From Stenotrophomonas sp. UBA2302 (GTDB lineage Bacteria > Pseudomonadota > Gammaproteobacteria > Xanthomonadales > Xanthomonadaceae): 18,298 bases of DNA. Positions 9,895-17,150 of the stretch are shown here, in pieces (the first letter of the stretch is position 1; every line of letters starts with the position of its first letter). The stretch lies in contig DDVW01000066.1 in NCBI GenBank assembly GCA_002345545.1, positions 31,596 through 49,893 of the forward strand, given 5' to 3'. The notes beneath the pieces are model-generated. The model was not told the origin of the DNA, made no database searches, and saw nothing but the letters and a program-made list of their open reading frames with translations. Made by a program: the position numbers and the translations under genes.

Positions 9895-10824
9895 CTATTC
9901 GGGACTGAGCGTCCCGAGCACGGCAACAACAATGAGAATCAAGATGGCCAGCGCGGCCTCAGCCGTAACACTTTGCCGCAAAGCCCGCACCTCCTGCGCG
10001 GGATCGCCGCTGGTCAGCGCCCGTCCCAGGCGCGGCACCAGCGTCCATCGGTGCAGCGCGCCCAAGCCCAGCATTCCACCGAACAGGGCAAGCTTGAACA
10101 GCAGCAGGTTTCCGTAGGTGCTCTGGACCAGCGTCGACAATGACCACGCGGTGAGATCACCGTAATGCGCGACGCCGGACACGATGAGCGCAGCAACGAA
10201 AATCGTTCCCAGCGTCGAAAATCCATGCAGGAAGTCATGCGTTGATCGCAGACGCCCGCTGCTCGAGGCCTCTTTGCGGCGCAGGAGCATCCCCAGGAAC
10301 ATCAGGACCGCTGCGATCCAGCCGCCTGCCGCGAGCAGATGGACGAGGCCCGCAACAAGCCGGACCGCGCCTGCCACGCCCTCGCCAGCGGCCGCGTGGC
10401 CGTTCCATGCCAGTGAAGCGAGTGCGCCGCCCGCCAGTGTCGCCGCCAGCGGGAAGGCGGGCTCCGCCCTCCCACGTCGACGATGCCATCCGAGCACAAA
10501 CATCAGGGCGAGCAGCAGCGCGCCTCTCGCCATCGCTGCCCGGCCCGCGGATGTCTGGAGCAGATACCAGCCAAGCGATCCGCGATCAACGTCGGCGACC
10601 GGCATTCCCATGATGCCCGCGGTCTTGAAGACGACATCGGCCCCGGTGAGCACGAGACCGACGGCGGCACTGACCAACAGAACGCCCACGAACGGCCACC
10701 CGGGCAGGGCGTCGGCCAGTGCCGATCGACGCGAACCGTACCAACCGAACAGTGGAACCCCGAAAAGCACCATGAGAACAAGGTATTCCAGGAATCTCAG
10801 TGCATAAGCCGAGAGGTCGAACAT
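9895..10824 (-). CDS. copD: CopD: inner-membrane copper resistance protein
   Basis: A 309-residue polytopic membrane protein with about eight hydrophobic segments, of the CopD/PcoD family. Recognisable family features are [16 protein letters not shown] at the N-terminus, NGHAAAGEG (H143), [11 protein letters not shown] (H162), the C-terminal domain with [10 protein letters not shown] and [14 protein letters not shown], and the closing [11 protein letters not shown]. CopD works with CopC in copper handling across the inner membrane; the direction of transport is still debated for the family. AGGAG 6 bases before the ATG overlaps the end of copC (10-base gap), so the two form one unit. Its position ahead of the P1B ATPase makes a copC-copD-ATPase block. 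Confidence 0.92.
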   Translation of the reverse strand: MFDLSAYALRFLEYLVLMVLFGVPLFGWYGSRRSALADALPGWPFVGVLLVSAAVGLVLTGADVVFKTAGIMGMPVADVDRGSLGWYLLQTSAGRAAMARGALLLALMFVLGWHRRRGRAEPAFPLAATLAGGALASLAWNGHAAAGEGVAGAVRLVAGLVHLLAAGGWIAAVLMFLGMLLRRKEASSSGRLRSTHDFLHGFSTLGTIFVAALIVSGVAHYGDLTAWSLSTLVQSTYGNLLLFKLALFGGMLGLGALHRWTLVPRLGRALTSGDPAQEVRALRQSVTAEAALAILILIVVAVLGTLSPE

Positions 10825-10834
10825 TTGTTGCTCC

Positions 10835-11218
10835 TCAGCGCACCGTGAAACTGAAATTGCCGGTCATGGGGTGGTTGTCGCCTCCAACGGCGCGGTATTC
10901 CACGGTATAGACGCCCGGAGTCAGCGGCTGGGGCAACTTGGCACGCAGGGTCTTACCGTTGTTGACGATCTCGGTCGTGAAATTCTCGATCGGCATGGTG
11001 GAACTCCCGTGCTTCATGAGCAACTTGAGACGCGACGCCCGCGGAATCAATGTTTCGTTGAACACGAGATCGATCTGGCCCGGCGAAGCCACCACCGCAT
11101 TTGCCGCCGGTGTGGACTGCTGCAGCGCGGCGTGGGCGTGCGCGATCTGCAGGGAGAACTGCCCAGCCGCAATCGCGAGGACGAGCGCGAAGGAGCGAAG
11201 GACGTTTGATGATTTCAT
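10835..11218 (-). CDS. copC: CopC: periplasmic copper-binding protein
   Basis: A 127-residue CopC/PcoC-family protein of normal length. A signal peptide ends at about residue 28 (SLQIAHA), leaving His29 as the mature N-terminus (HAALQQSTPA). His29, Asp114 and His116 (GGDNHPMTG) supply the His-brace Cu(II) site known for the family. The Met-rich Cu(I) loop seen in P. syringae CopC is reduced here to two Met (M68, M75), so this looks like a Cu(II)-only type (inference). The fold is a beta-sandwich (VEYRAVGGDNHPMTGNFSFTV). The ribosome-binding site GAGGA lies about 9 bases upstream of the ATG. A 162-base gap with a strong hairpin separates it from the upstream operon, so it probably has its own promoter. 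Confidence 0.95.
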   Translation of the reverse strand: MKSSNVLRSFALVLAIAAGQFSLQIAHAHAALQQSTPAANAVVASPGQIDLVFNETLIPRASRLKLLMKHGSSTMPIENFTTEIVNNGKTLRAKLPQPLTPGVYTVEYRAVGGDNHPMTGNFSFTVR

Positions 11219-11280
11219 AGGGATAAATCCTCATTGCGAATGTGATGCAAAGCCCCGTTCGGCGCCGTGCTGTGTTGGAT

Positions 11281-11301
11281 CCGACAAGCGTTAGGTGTCG
11301 G
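11281..11301 (-). promoter_or_regulatory. Inverted repeat in the copC upstream region
   Basis: A 6-bp inverted repeat, CCGACA-N9-TGTCGG, lies 63 bases upstream of the copC ATG and downstream of the csp hairpin. It is a candidate operator for the copC-copD-ATPase unit. No strong -35/-10 pair accompanies it; TTGCAT and TTTATC at 17-bp spacing close to the ATG are the best but weak candidates. Confidence 0.2.
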
Positions 11302-11345
11302 GCTGTCACCGAAACCACGGTTGGTCGGCTTTTGATATTTGAGAT

Positions 11346-11374
11346 GAGGATCCCGCCGCTCAGGCGGGATCCTC
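11346..11374 (-). terminator. Hairpin closing the copL-to-csp operon
   Basis: A perfect 12-bp inverted repeat, GAGGATCCCGCC-N5-GGCGGGATCCTC, starts 6 bases after the csp stop. It is the strongest stem in the window and sits exactly where the first operon should end. The transcript continues ATCTCAAATATC without a U-run, so termination may be partial or need Rho. Confidence 0.65.
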
Positions 11375-11380
11375 GACGCG

Positions 11381-11731
11381 TCAAGCCGCCATGGCGCTGC
11401 AGCTTTCCGCGCAACGGCGACAAACTTCGGCGCAGCGCGCCATCTCCGGGTCGTTCATGGCGTCGCATGCATCGGCGCACTGGCGGCAGATCTCCTCGCA
11501 GGCACCGCAAACCACGTCGTGAGCGCTGGCACCGCGCAGCATCGCGTCGGCACTGGTTGCGCAGATATCGGCACACGTTGCAAGTAGTGCAATGTGCTCT
11601 GGGGTCGCGTGGGCACCTCCTTTGGTCAGGCAGTAGTTGATGGTCTCCAGGCAGATGTCATGACACTGCGTGCAGTTGTCGATGCACTCGTTCATGGCCT
11701 GGGACCGGTGTGCGGCGGAATGGTGAGTCAT
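11381..11731 (-). CDS. Four-helix-bundle copper storage protein (Csp-like)
   Basis: A 116-residue Cys-rich protein with 16 Cys arranged as CxxxC, CxxC and CxxxCxxC repeats along predicted helices (C16, 20, 23, 27, 34, 53, 57, 75, 78, 82, 85, 89, 100, 104, 107, 111). This is the pattern of the DUF326/four-helix-bundle copper-binding family (Csp), in which Cys lining the bundle core bind many Cu(I) ions. There is no signal peptide or Tat motif, so it resembles the cytosolic Csp3 type and would store or buffer Cu(I) in the cytoplasm. The start MTHHSAAHRS is supported by AAGGAGAA 6-7 bases upstream; the frame runs further upstream only through the DUF411 gene. It is the last gene of the copL operon. 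Confidence 0.92.
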   Translation of the reverse strand: MTHHSAAHRSQAMNECIDNCTQCHDICLETINYCLTKGGAHATPEHIALLATCADICATSADAMLRGASAHDVVCGACEEICRQCADACDAMNDPEMARCAEVCRRCAESCSAMAA

Positions 11732-11750
11732 GTGGTTCTCCTTCTTCCTT

Positions 11751-11774
11751 GCGGGCGAGAATCGGCGCGCCCGC
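11751..11774 (-). repeat. Intercistronic hairpin before csp
   Basis: A perfect 7-bp inverted repeat, GCGGGCG-N10-CGCCCGC, lies in the 70-base gap between the DUF411 gene and csp, just upstream of the csp ribosome-binding site. It may stabilise or process the message between the two genes. No promoter is apparent in the gap. Confidence 0.35.
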
Positions 11775-11801
11775 AACACCGCCCCCTGTTGCTGCGACGG
11801 A

Positions 11802-12326
11802 TCAGTGCTGTGCGAACGGTTCAGTGGTTCCGTCGCGATGGACCAGCTCGACCGTGTACGGCTGCTGTCGCCCCTCCGGAACCTCCATGCCGGGAGAACC
11901 AAGCGGCATCCCTGGGAGGACCAGGCCGCGTGCGTCCGGCTTTTCTTCGAGGAGACGCTTGATGTCCGCGGCCGGGACGTGGCCTTCGATGACGTATCCG
12001 CCGATCTCGGCCGTGTGGCAGGAGCCCTTTGCATAGGGGACACCCAGCCGCTCCTTGAGCGGCCCCAGGTCATCCATGTCGTGCACATCCACGGTGAAGC
12101 CCGCCTTCTGCACGTGGTCGATCCAGGCACCGCAGCACCCGCAGGTCGGGGTCTTGTGGACGGTCATGCGTGGCAGGGCTGCTGGAGTCGCGTCGGCTGA
12201 TTGGACGACAACCTGTGCGGAGGGCGAGGTTGTGGGTTGCGCGGATGAAGCATCCTGGGTGCAAGCACCCAGACCAGCCACGGCAAGGACCACAAAAGTC
12301 AGGCGGTGCAATCTGAGCGTAGTCAT
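11802..12326 (-). CDS. DUF411 metal-binding lipoprotein
   Basis: A 174-residue protein with a lipoprotein signal (FVVLAVAGLGAC, lipidated C22) followed by a disordered Ser/Thr/Ala linker and the DUF411 domain from about residue 52. Family motifs are all present: HKTPTCGCCGAWIDH (C62, C64, C65), GSCHTAEIGGYVIEGHVPAADI (C103, H104, H116) and GLVLPGMPLGSPGME (M140, M147). These supply thiol, imidazole and thioether ligands suited to Cu(I)/Ag(I). The domain is thioredoxin-like in outline, and DUF411 proteins are recurrent in copper/silver resistance clusters, but the biochemical role is not firmly known. A periplasmic Cu(I) carrier or scavenger is the likely role (inference). The start is ATG after GAGAGC. 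It lies 14 bases after the NTF2-like gene in the same operon. Confidence 0.9.
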   Translation of the reverse strand: MTTLRLHRLTFVVLAVAGLGACTQDASSAQPTTSPSAQVVVQSADATPAALPRMTVHKTPTCGCCGAWIDHVQKAGFTVDVHDMDDLGPLKERLGVPYAKGSCHTAEIGGYVIEGHVPAADIKRLLEEKPDARGLVLPGMPLGSPGMEVPEGRQQPYTVELVHRDGTTEPFAQH

Positions 12327-12340
12327 TTCAAGCTCTCGAC

Positions 12341-12850
12341 TCAGCGCTTTGTCCGCGAGGACCAGTGGATGTGGACGATCCGCCAGCCGTCGGCGGTCTG
12401 CTTCAGCACCATCGTTTCGGTGCTCTGGACGGTCAGTGGCTTGCCGTCCTTCTGGGCGTGCAGCTCGCTTTCGGTTCCGACCCACGCGAACTCGCCAGCG
12501 GTTCGTGCACGCTGACGGAGCAGCTGGCGATGGGCGCCCTTGAGGAACGCCGCATCGCTGACTGCGTGATGGCCCATGTATTCCTCGCGGCTGTGTTCGG
12601 CGCCCCCGGACTCGAGGATGAGAACGTCGGCAGCGAGCAGGGCTTCGACCGTGGCCAGATCGCCGCTAGACAGGGCGCTGTTGAAACGCTCCGCTACGGC
12701 GACCGCGGCCTCTGCAGTGACTGGGACGTCGACGTCCGCAGATGCCGCGGCAGCGGGGTGATGTGCGTGCGGCTGTGTCGCCTGCGCCATTGCGGGGGAC
12801 ACGACGGCCAGTGCCAGTGCGAGGGTGAACGAGATTGCTGTTGCGTTCAT
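12341..12850 (-). CDS. Exported NTF2-like (SnoaL/DUF4440-type) protein
   Basis: A 169-residue protein with a signal peptide (MNATAISFTLALALAVVSPAMA, cleavage before QATQ), a short His/Ala-rich linker (PHAHHPAAAASAD) and an NTF2-like alpha+beta barrel from about residue 46. The fold is indicated by VAVAERFNSALSSGDLATVEALLAADVLILESGG, REEYMGHH, TETMVLKQTADGWRIVHIHWSS. The last element is the classical closing strand of DUF4440/SnoaL proteins. The family covers many activities and non-enzymatic binding roles, so no reaction can be assigned. Position in the copper operon suggests a periplasmic partner of the neighbouring cytochrome or DUF411 protein. GGAG lies about 8 bases before the ATG; the gap to the cytochrome gene is 19 bases. 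Confidence 0.85.
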   Translation of the reverse strand: MNATAISFTLALALAVVSPAMAQATQPHAHHPAAAASADVDVPVTAEAAVAVAERFNSALSSGDLATVEALLAADVLILESGGAEHSREEYMGHHAVSDAAFLKGAHRQLLRQRARTAGEFAWVGTESELHAQKDGKPLTVQSTETMVLKQTADGWRIVHIHWSSRTKR

Positions 12851-12869
12851 TGCGTGGGCTCCAAGGAGA

Positions 12870-13640
12870 TCAATGGGTGTGCGCATGGCCGTCACCGGCC
12901 ACGGGCGTGTGTGGTGCAGGGTGCGACTCCACCTTGCCGTTGGGATGGCGGTGGTCCACCAACCCGACTTCCGTGTCGCTGAGTGTCGGGCCGTGGTGAT
13001 CGTCGTCCAAGCCCGGCGGGTGCGCATGCGGCATGGAGTTGTTGCCCGGCTCGGAGGGGGCAGGGTGATCCTCGGCCTTTTCGTCGTCATGGTGGCCTTG
13101 CGTCTCGCCGCCGCCATGCGAATGGCCCTCGCTGCTGTCGACAAGTTCCTTGTACGCAGTCGCGTCGAGCGTGGGCAGCACCTGCAGGAACGCGGCCATG
13201 TTCCAGATGTACTCGTCCCCCATGTTCTTGCCCCAGGCGGGCATGCCGCTAGCCTTGATCCCGTGCTTGATCACCCAGAACGCTTTGGCCACGTCGACCT
13301 TGTGTTTGCTGAGGTCTGGAGGCGTGGGATACAGGCCTTGGCTCAACTCGGTTTCGGCCATCGACGGATCCAAGTGGCACCCTGCGCACATGGCCGCATA
13401 ATTGCCCGCGCCCTGGACGATCCGTGTGCGATCGTCCAAATCCGACGGCACGTCCAGCTGTCCCAGACGTGCCACGATGGAGCGCTCGCGTGCGGTTTCG
13501 AGCAGGAAATGCACGGGCTTCGTGTGCATGTCATCGGCGGCGACGTTGTACACGCCGCCCCACATGAAGCCCGCCGTACCGGCCACGACAACCAGCGGAA
13601 CCCCGATCAACCAAACACGCTTGCGTGTCTTCGGTTGCAT
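12870..13640 (-). CDS. Membrane-anchored c-type cytochrome with His-rich tail
   Basis: A 256-residue protein with an uncleaved N-terminal transmembrane anchor (residues 10-29, after a basic KTRKR head) and one class I cytochrome c domain at about 70-160. Heme attachment is C85-A-G-C88-H89 and the likely axial Met is M133 (KASGMPAWG). YNVAADDMHTKPVHFLLE, GLYPTPPDL and DEYIWNMAAFLQVLP are typical of a small cytochrome family seen near metal-resistance genes. From about 171 the protein becomes a disordered tail rich in His and Asp (HSHGGG, GHHDDE, HAHPPG, DDDHHG, GDGHAHTH), probably metal-binding. Redox partner and function are unknown; an electron acceptor for Cu(I) oxidation is one possibility. 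The start ATG has GGGAGAA upstream. It follows copB by 13 bases. Confidence 0.9.
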   Translation of the reverse strand: MQPKTRKRVWLIGVPLVVVAGTAGFMWGGVYNVAADDMHTKPVHFLLETARERSIVARLGQLDVPSDLDDRTRIVQGAGNYAAMCAGCHLDPSMAETELSQGLYPTPPDLSKHKVDVAKAFWVIKHGIKASGMPAWGKNMGDEYIWNMAAFLQVLPTLDATAYKELVDSSEGHSHGGGETQGHHDDEKAEDHPAPSEPGNNSMPHAHPPGLDDDHHGPTLSDTEVGLVDHRHPNGKVESHPAPHTPVAGDGHAHTH

Positions 13641-13653
13641 GTATGTTCTCCCA

Positions 13654-14766
13654 TCAGAACCAGATTCGAACGCCGGCAACGATCCGGGTGTCGTCGATGT
13701 CACCGGACTGCGCGCGACGTTGGTCCGCCGTGCCCCCGTAGGCACGCTCCCACACCACCCCGACGTAGGGAGCGAACTGCCGATGGAACTCGTAGCGCAG
13801 GCGGAAACCGGCTTCGACCTTGCTCAGCCCGCTGCCGATTCCAACCGCCGGGTCGTCCTTGCTCCAGGCTTCGCCCTCGACCAGCCACTGGCCGATCAGC
13901 CGGTTGGTGAACAGCATTTCGTATTCGGCTTCCGCGCCGAGCCCGACCTGGCCTGACTCGCCCACATAGGCGGTCGCTTCGACTTCGAACTTGTACGGGG
14001 CAAGACCGATGACGCCAAGCGCGGCATAGGTGCGCGATGGACCGCCGTCGAAACCGAAGTCATGGCGGACACCGGCGACCGCGTCCCACCAGCGGGCGAT
14101 GGCCCGACCGTACAGGACTTCCACATCCGCCGATTCGGTCGATCCGCCCGCACGCTCGCCCTCGCTGCGGAGCCAGAGCCGGTTCAAGTCGGAGCCGACC
14201 CAGCCCTTTGCTTCCCAGGCCATGCCGGTGCCGTCCTCATCCGCGTCCCAGGCCTCAAGCCGGTCAAGCGACCAGTAGGAGTTGATCGATTCGCCGTGCA
14301 TTACGTGCGCATCGAGGTCCTGGAACGCCGCGGCCCGATCGGCCGCGGTGATGGCAGGAATGGGCTCGTGCGGCTCCGCGTTCGCCGGGAGATCCTGGCT
14401 GGCACCAGGCTGATGGCCCATGGACGCGTGGTCCATGCCGGAGTCATCCATTCCGGAGTGATCCATCGTGGAGTGATCGCTGCCGGCAGTGTCCGTAGCC
14501 CCGTGTTTCATGGCGCCGTGGTCCATGTTTCCGTGGTCCATGGTCCCGTGATCATTGGAGCTTTTGTCTGTCGGAGTCGGCTGATGTCCGGCGTGTGGGT
14601 CAACAGGTTTGGGTGACGATGGTGTCGCAGCGGGCTTCGCTTCCGGGTGGTGCGAGGCGTGGTCCGTCTCCTGCGCCCACGCCGGCGCGAAAGCAGCTGC
14701 GAGAGACAGTGCGGAGGCAAGGCCGATGGCCAGGGGGTGGCGGCGCGAAAGTGTCATGGCGTTCAT
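13654..14766 (-). CDS. copB: CopB: outer-membrane copper resistance protein
   Basis: A 370-residue CopB-family protein. The signal peptide ends about residue 31 (AAAFAPAWAQ). Residues 32-120 are a Met/His/Asp-rich low-complexity region (VDPHAGH; repeated MDHG/MDHS units) that likely binds copper. From about 133 comes the conserved CopB beta-barrel domain (EPIPAITAADRAAAF, then SYWSLDRLEAWDADEDGTGMAWEAKGWVG), ending in the aromatic outer-membrane signature VRIWF. CopB is believed to sequester copper at the outer membrane alongside CopA. Two starts are possible: the ATG overlapping the copA stop as ATGA (used here), or ATG at 14757, which has better spacing (about 9 bases) from GGAGGA. Confidence 0.95.
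   Translation of the reverse strand: MNAMTLSRRHPLAIGLASALSLAAAFAPAWAQETDHASHHPEAKPAATPSSPKPVDPHAGHQPTPTDKSSNDHGTMDHGNMDHGAMKHGATDTAGSDHSTMDHSGMDDSGMDHASMGHQPGASQDLPANAEPHEPIPAITAADRAAAFQDLDAHVMHGESINSYWSLDRLEAWDADEDGTGMAWEAKGWVGSDLNRLWLRSEGERAGGSTESADVEVLYGRAIARWWDAVAGVRHDFGFDGGPSRTYAALGVIGLAPYKFEVEATAYVGESGQVGLGAEAEYEMLFTNRLIGQWLVEGEAWSKDDPAVGIGSGLSKVEAGFRLRYEFHRQFAPYVGVVWERAYGGTADQRRAQSGDIDDTRIVAGVRIWF
14413..14553 (-). repeat. Met/His repeat tract in copB
   Basis: CopB residues 72-118 are built from imperfect five-residue units of the form MDHGx/MDHSx (DHGTM, DHGNM, DHGAM, DHSTM, DHSGM, DHASM). This is the copper-binding repeat type of CopB/PcoB proteins, encoded by about 15-bp units prone to copy-number change. 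Confidence 0.85.
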
Positions 14767-16616
14767 TCCTCCACCCGCACTTCGCGGAACATGCCGGCTT
14801 CCATGTGGTAAAGCAGGTGGCAGTGGTAGGCCCAGCGGCCAAGGGCATCGGCGCGCACCCTGTAGCTGCGCCGAGTGCCGGGCGGCATGTCGATGGTGTG
14901 CTTGCGCACCATGAAGTTGCCGGATTCGTCCTCGAGGTCGCTCCACATGCCGTGGAGGTGGATCGGGTGCGACATCATCGTGTCGTTGACCAGCACGATC
15001 CGCAGGCGCTCGCCGTAGTTCAGGCGCAGCGGTTCCGCGTCAGCGAACTTCACTCCGTTGAATGACCACGCGAAGCGCTCCATGTGGCCAGTCAGGTGCA
15101 GCTCTATCGTGCGGCCAGGCTCGCGCCCGTCGGGGTCGCGGAACGTGCTTCGCAGATCGGCGTAGGTCAGCACGCGGCGGCCGTTGTCGCGCAGACCGAT
15201 GCCCGGGTCATCCAGCCTTGGCGCGGGCGCCATCGTCTGCATGTCCACAAGAGGATTGCCGGTTTCGCTGGCAGGGTGTTCCTGCATCCCGCCGGCACCG
15301 TGATCCATGCCGGCCATGCTCCCGCCGGCTGTCGCGCCTCCGGCCATCGCCGACATGTCGTGGCCGCTGTGGTCCATCCCGGCCATCGCACCGCCGGCCA
15401 TCGCGCCGTGTGACATCGAGGACATGTCGTGACCGCCGCCACCCATTCCGCCGTGGCCCATGTCGTCCATGGTGAGGAGCGGCTTGGGGTCGACGTCGGG
15501 CACCGGCGCCCGCAAGCCTTCCCTGACGGCAAGCGTGCCGCTGATGTAGCCGGTGCGGCCGCTGTCCTGCGCGAAAATGGTGAACGCATCCTGCCCGGTC
15601 GGTTCGACGATGACGTCGAAGGTCTCGGCGGTGGCGATGCGGAACTCGTCGATCGTGACCGGATGCACGTACTGGCCATCGGCCGCGACCACGGTCATCT
15701 TCAGCCCCGGGATGCGCACGTCGAAGTAGGTCATCGCAGACCCGTTGATGAAGCGGAGGCGCACCTTCTCGCCCGACCGGAACAGACCGGTCCAGTTGCC
15801 CAGCGAGGTGGTGCCGTTCATGAGGAAGGTATAGGTGTTGCCGTTGACGTCCGACAGGTCGGTCGGCGTCATCCGCATCTGGCCCCACATCTTGCGGTCT
15901 TCGACGGTAGCGGCCAGGCCGTGCTGCTTCACGTCGTCGAAGAAGTCGCCGACCGTCTGCTTGGAGAAGTTGTCGAAGTCAGACCGCTTCTTGAGCCTGG
16001 CGAACAGGCGCTTCGGATCCAGATCGGTCCAGTCGCTGAGCATGACCACGTAATCGCGGTCATAGGCGAAGGGCTCGGGCTCCAGAGGCTCGATCACCAG
16101 CGGCCCGTAGAGTCCGGCCTGCTCCTGGAAGCCGGAATGGCTGTGGTACCAGTAGGTGCCGCCCTGCACGACATTGAAGCGGTACTGGTAGGTCTCGCCG
16201 CGGTTGATGCCGTTGAAGCTCAGCCCCGGCACACCGTCCATGTCGGCCGGCAGCAGGATGCCGTGCCAGTGGATCGACGCCTGGTCGCCATGGATGGAGC
16301 CGGGGGGCAGGGCATTGCGGACCCGCAGGTTGACGGTGGTGCCCTCGCGCCAGCGCAGCAGGGGCGCCGGAATCGATCCGTTGACCGTGATCGCGGGGCG
16401 CGTGGCGCCGGTGAAGTTCATCGGCGTCTCGCCGATGGTCAGGTCGAATTCGGTGCCCGAGAGCACGTTGGGTACGCCCTCAGCCTGGACGCCCCAACTG
16501 GAACGCGGCCAGAGGCCCAAGGCTGCAACGGCGCCACCGGCGGCAAGGCCTTGCACGAAGAGGCGGCGCGACGGGGCAGACAGCCCCTCGGCACGGCCGA
16601 AAGAATCGGAAGACAT
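14763..16616 (-). CDS. copA: CopA: periplasmic multicopper oxidase of the copper resistance system
   Basis: A 617-residue PcoA/CopA-type multicopper oxidase that oxidises Cu(I) to less toxic Cu(II) in the periplasm and binds extra copper. The N-terminus is a twin-arginine signal (SRRLFVQGLAAGGAVAALGLW, residues 16-36), as expected for an enzyme exported folded. All four copper-ligand motifs are intact: HWHG (116-119), HSH (158-160), HPIHLHGM (550-557) and HCHLLYHMEAGM (598-609, with type 1 Cys599, His604 and Met609). Residues 383-447 are Met/His/Gly-rich, including a tandem duplication. GGAG lies about 6 bases before the ATG. It follows copL by a 104-base spacer with two hairpins and is coupled to copB. 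Confidence 0.97.
   Translation of the reverse strand: MSSDSFGRAEGLSAPSRRLFVQGLAAGGAVAALGLWPRSSWGVQAEGVPNVLSGTEFDLTIGETPMNFTGATRPAITVNGSIPAPLLRWREGTTVNLRVRNALPPGSIHGDQASIHWHGILLPADMDGVPGLSFNGINRGETYQYRFNVVQGGTYWYHSHSGFQEQAGLYGPLVIEPLEPEPFAYDRDYVVMLSDWTDLDPKRLFARLKKRSDFDNFSKQTVGDFFDDVKQHGLAATVEDRKMWGQMRMTPTDLSDVNGNTYTFLMNGTTSLGNWTGLFRSGEKVRLRFINGSAMTYFDVRIPGLKMTVVAADGQYVHPVTIDEFRIATAETFDVIVEPTGQDAFTIFAQDSGRTGYISGTLAVREGLRAPVPDVDPKPLLTMDDMGHGGMGGGGHDMSSMSHGAMAGGAMAGMDHSGHDMSAMAGGATAGGSMAGMDHGAGGMQEHPASETGNPLVDMQTMAPAPRLDDPGIGLRDNGRRVLTYADLRSTFRDPDGREPGRTIELHLTGHMERFAWSFNGVKFADAEPLRLNYGERLRIVLVNDTMMSHPIHLHGMWSDLEDESGNFMVRKHTIDMPPGTRRSYRVRADALGRWAYHCHLLYHMEAGMFREVRVEE
15294..15431 (-). repeat. 69-bp tandem duplication in the copA Met-rich region
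   Basis: CopA residues 396-418 and 419-441 are two consecutive 23-residue units, both starting HDMS and ending AGMDH plus two residues, identical at 16 of 23 positions. They carry the Met/His ligands of the insert between cupredoxin domains. Confidence 0.75.
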
Positions 16617-16659
16617 GGAAACTCCGGGGAAAGGTCGGGGGGTCGCGGGGCGAGCCTTG

Positions 16660-16687
16660 CCCTGTCGGTGCGGAACAGCGGACAGGG
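16660..16687 (-). promoter_or_regulatory. Second hairpin of the copL-copA spacer
   Basis: A perfect 7-bp inverted repeat, CCCTGTC-N14-GACAGGG, lies 44 bases before the copA ATG. With the compact stem at 16695-16710 it makes a two-hairpin leader ahead of copA. No promoter is obvious between copL and copA, so the hairpins probably act on the copL-copA message. Confidence 0.4.
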
Positions 16688-16694
16688 TCCATCA

Positions 16695-16710
16695 ACGCCT
16701 CAAGAGGCGT
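16695..16710 (-). promoter_or_regulatory. First hairpin of the copL-copA spacer
   Basis: The minus strand reads ACGCCT-CTTG-AGGCGT, a 6-bp stem with a CUUG tetraloop, a loop type known to be unusually stable. It starts 11 bases after the copL stop. It is not followed by a U-run, so simple intrinsic termination is unlikely; mRNA stabilisation or attenuation is possible. Confidence 0.4.
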
Positions 16711-16720
16711 GCAGCGACAC

Positions 16721-17143
16721 TTAGCCGATCGGAGGTCGGAACAGATTGGTCAGGGCAGCGGACGCGTGCAGCGACAGGAAGGGCTCGGCGGTTTGCCGAT
16801 ACAGGACGGAGACGTTGCCGAGTGTTGAACCGACGAGTGCCGCAAAACAATGGTGCATGCACGCACAGCAATCGCCCGCCTGGCAGCAATCGCCCAACGG
16901 CGATTTCGCGTCTACCAGCTCAGCGGGCCGCGGGTGACTGTGATCGTCGGCCACCGGCGGGGTCGCTGTGCCGTGGCAGGCAGCCATGGCCTCGCTTCGT
17001 GTCTGCGCCGCGGCCACGGAGGTCACGTCGCCCGCGGAGTCTCTCAGATGATCCATATGCATGGCCGCCCCAGCAATGCCCGGACCGTTGGCCAACAGGG
17101 CAACGATCAGGAACACCCGCATCAGGAGCGCACGCAAAGACAT
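16721..17143 (-). CDS. copL: CopL: Cys-rich copper-responsive regulatory protein
   Basis: A 140-residue CopL-family protein. The signal peptide (MSLRALLMRVFLIVALLANGPGIAGA) is followed by a spacer, a Cys/His cluster at 86-99 (DCCQAGDCCACMHHC, six Cys) plus C56, and the family's closing FRPPIG. CopL is a Xanthomonadaceae protein encoded immediately ahead of copAB and reported to be needed for copper-inducible copAB expression; how an exported protein does this is not known. The start is fixed by the signal peptide. The frame runs 27 codons further upstream, but those codons do not resemble CopL. A perfect TATAAT ends 7 bases before the ATG and no Shine-Dalgarno sequence is present except a poor GGGCGC, so the transcript may be leaderless. 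Confidence 0.93.
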   Translation of the reverse strand: MSLRALLMRVFLIVALLANGPGIAGAAMHMDHLRDSAGDVTSVAAAQTRSEAMAACHGTATPPVADDHSHPRPAELVDAKSPLGDCCQAGDCCACMHHCFAALVGSTLGNVSVLYRQTAEPFLSLHASAALTNLFRPPIG

Positions 17144-17150
17144 GCGCCCA

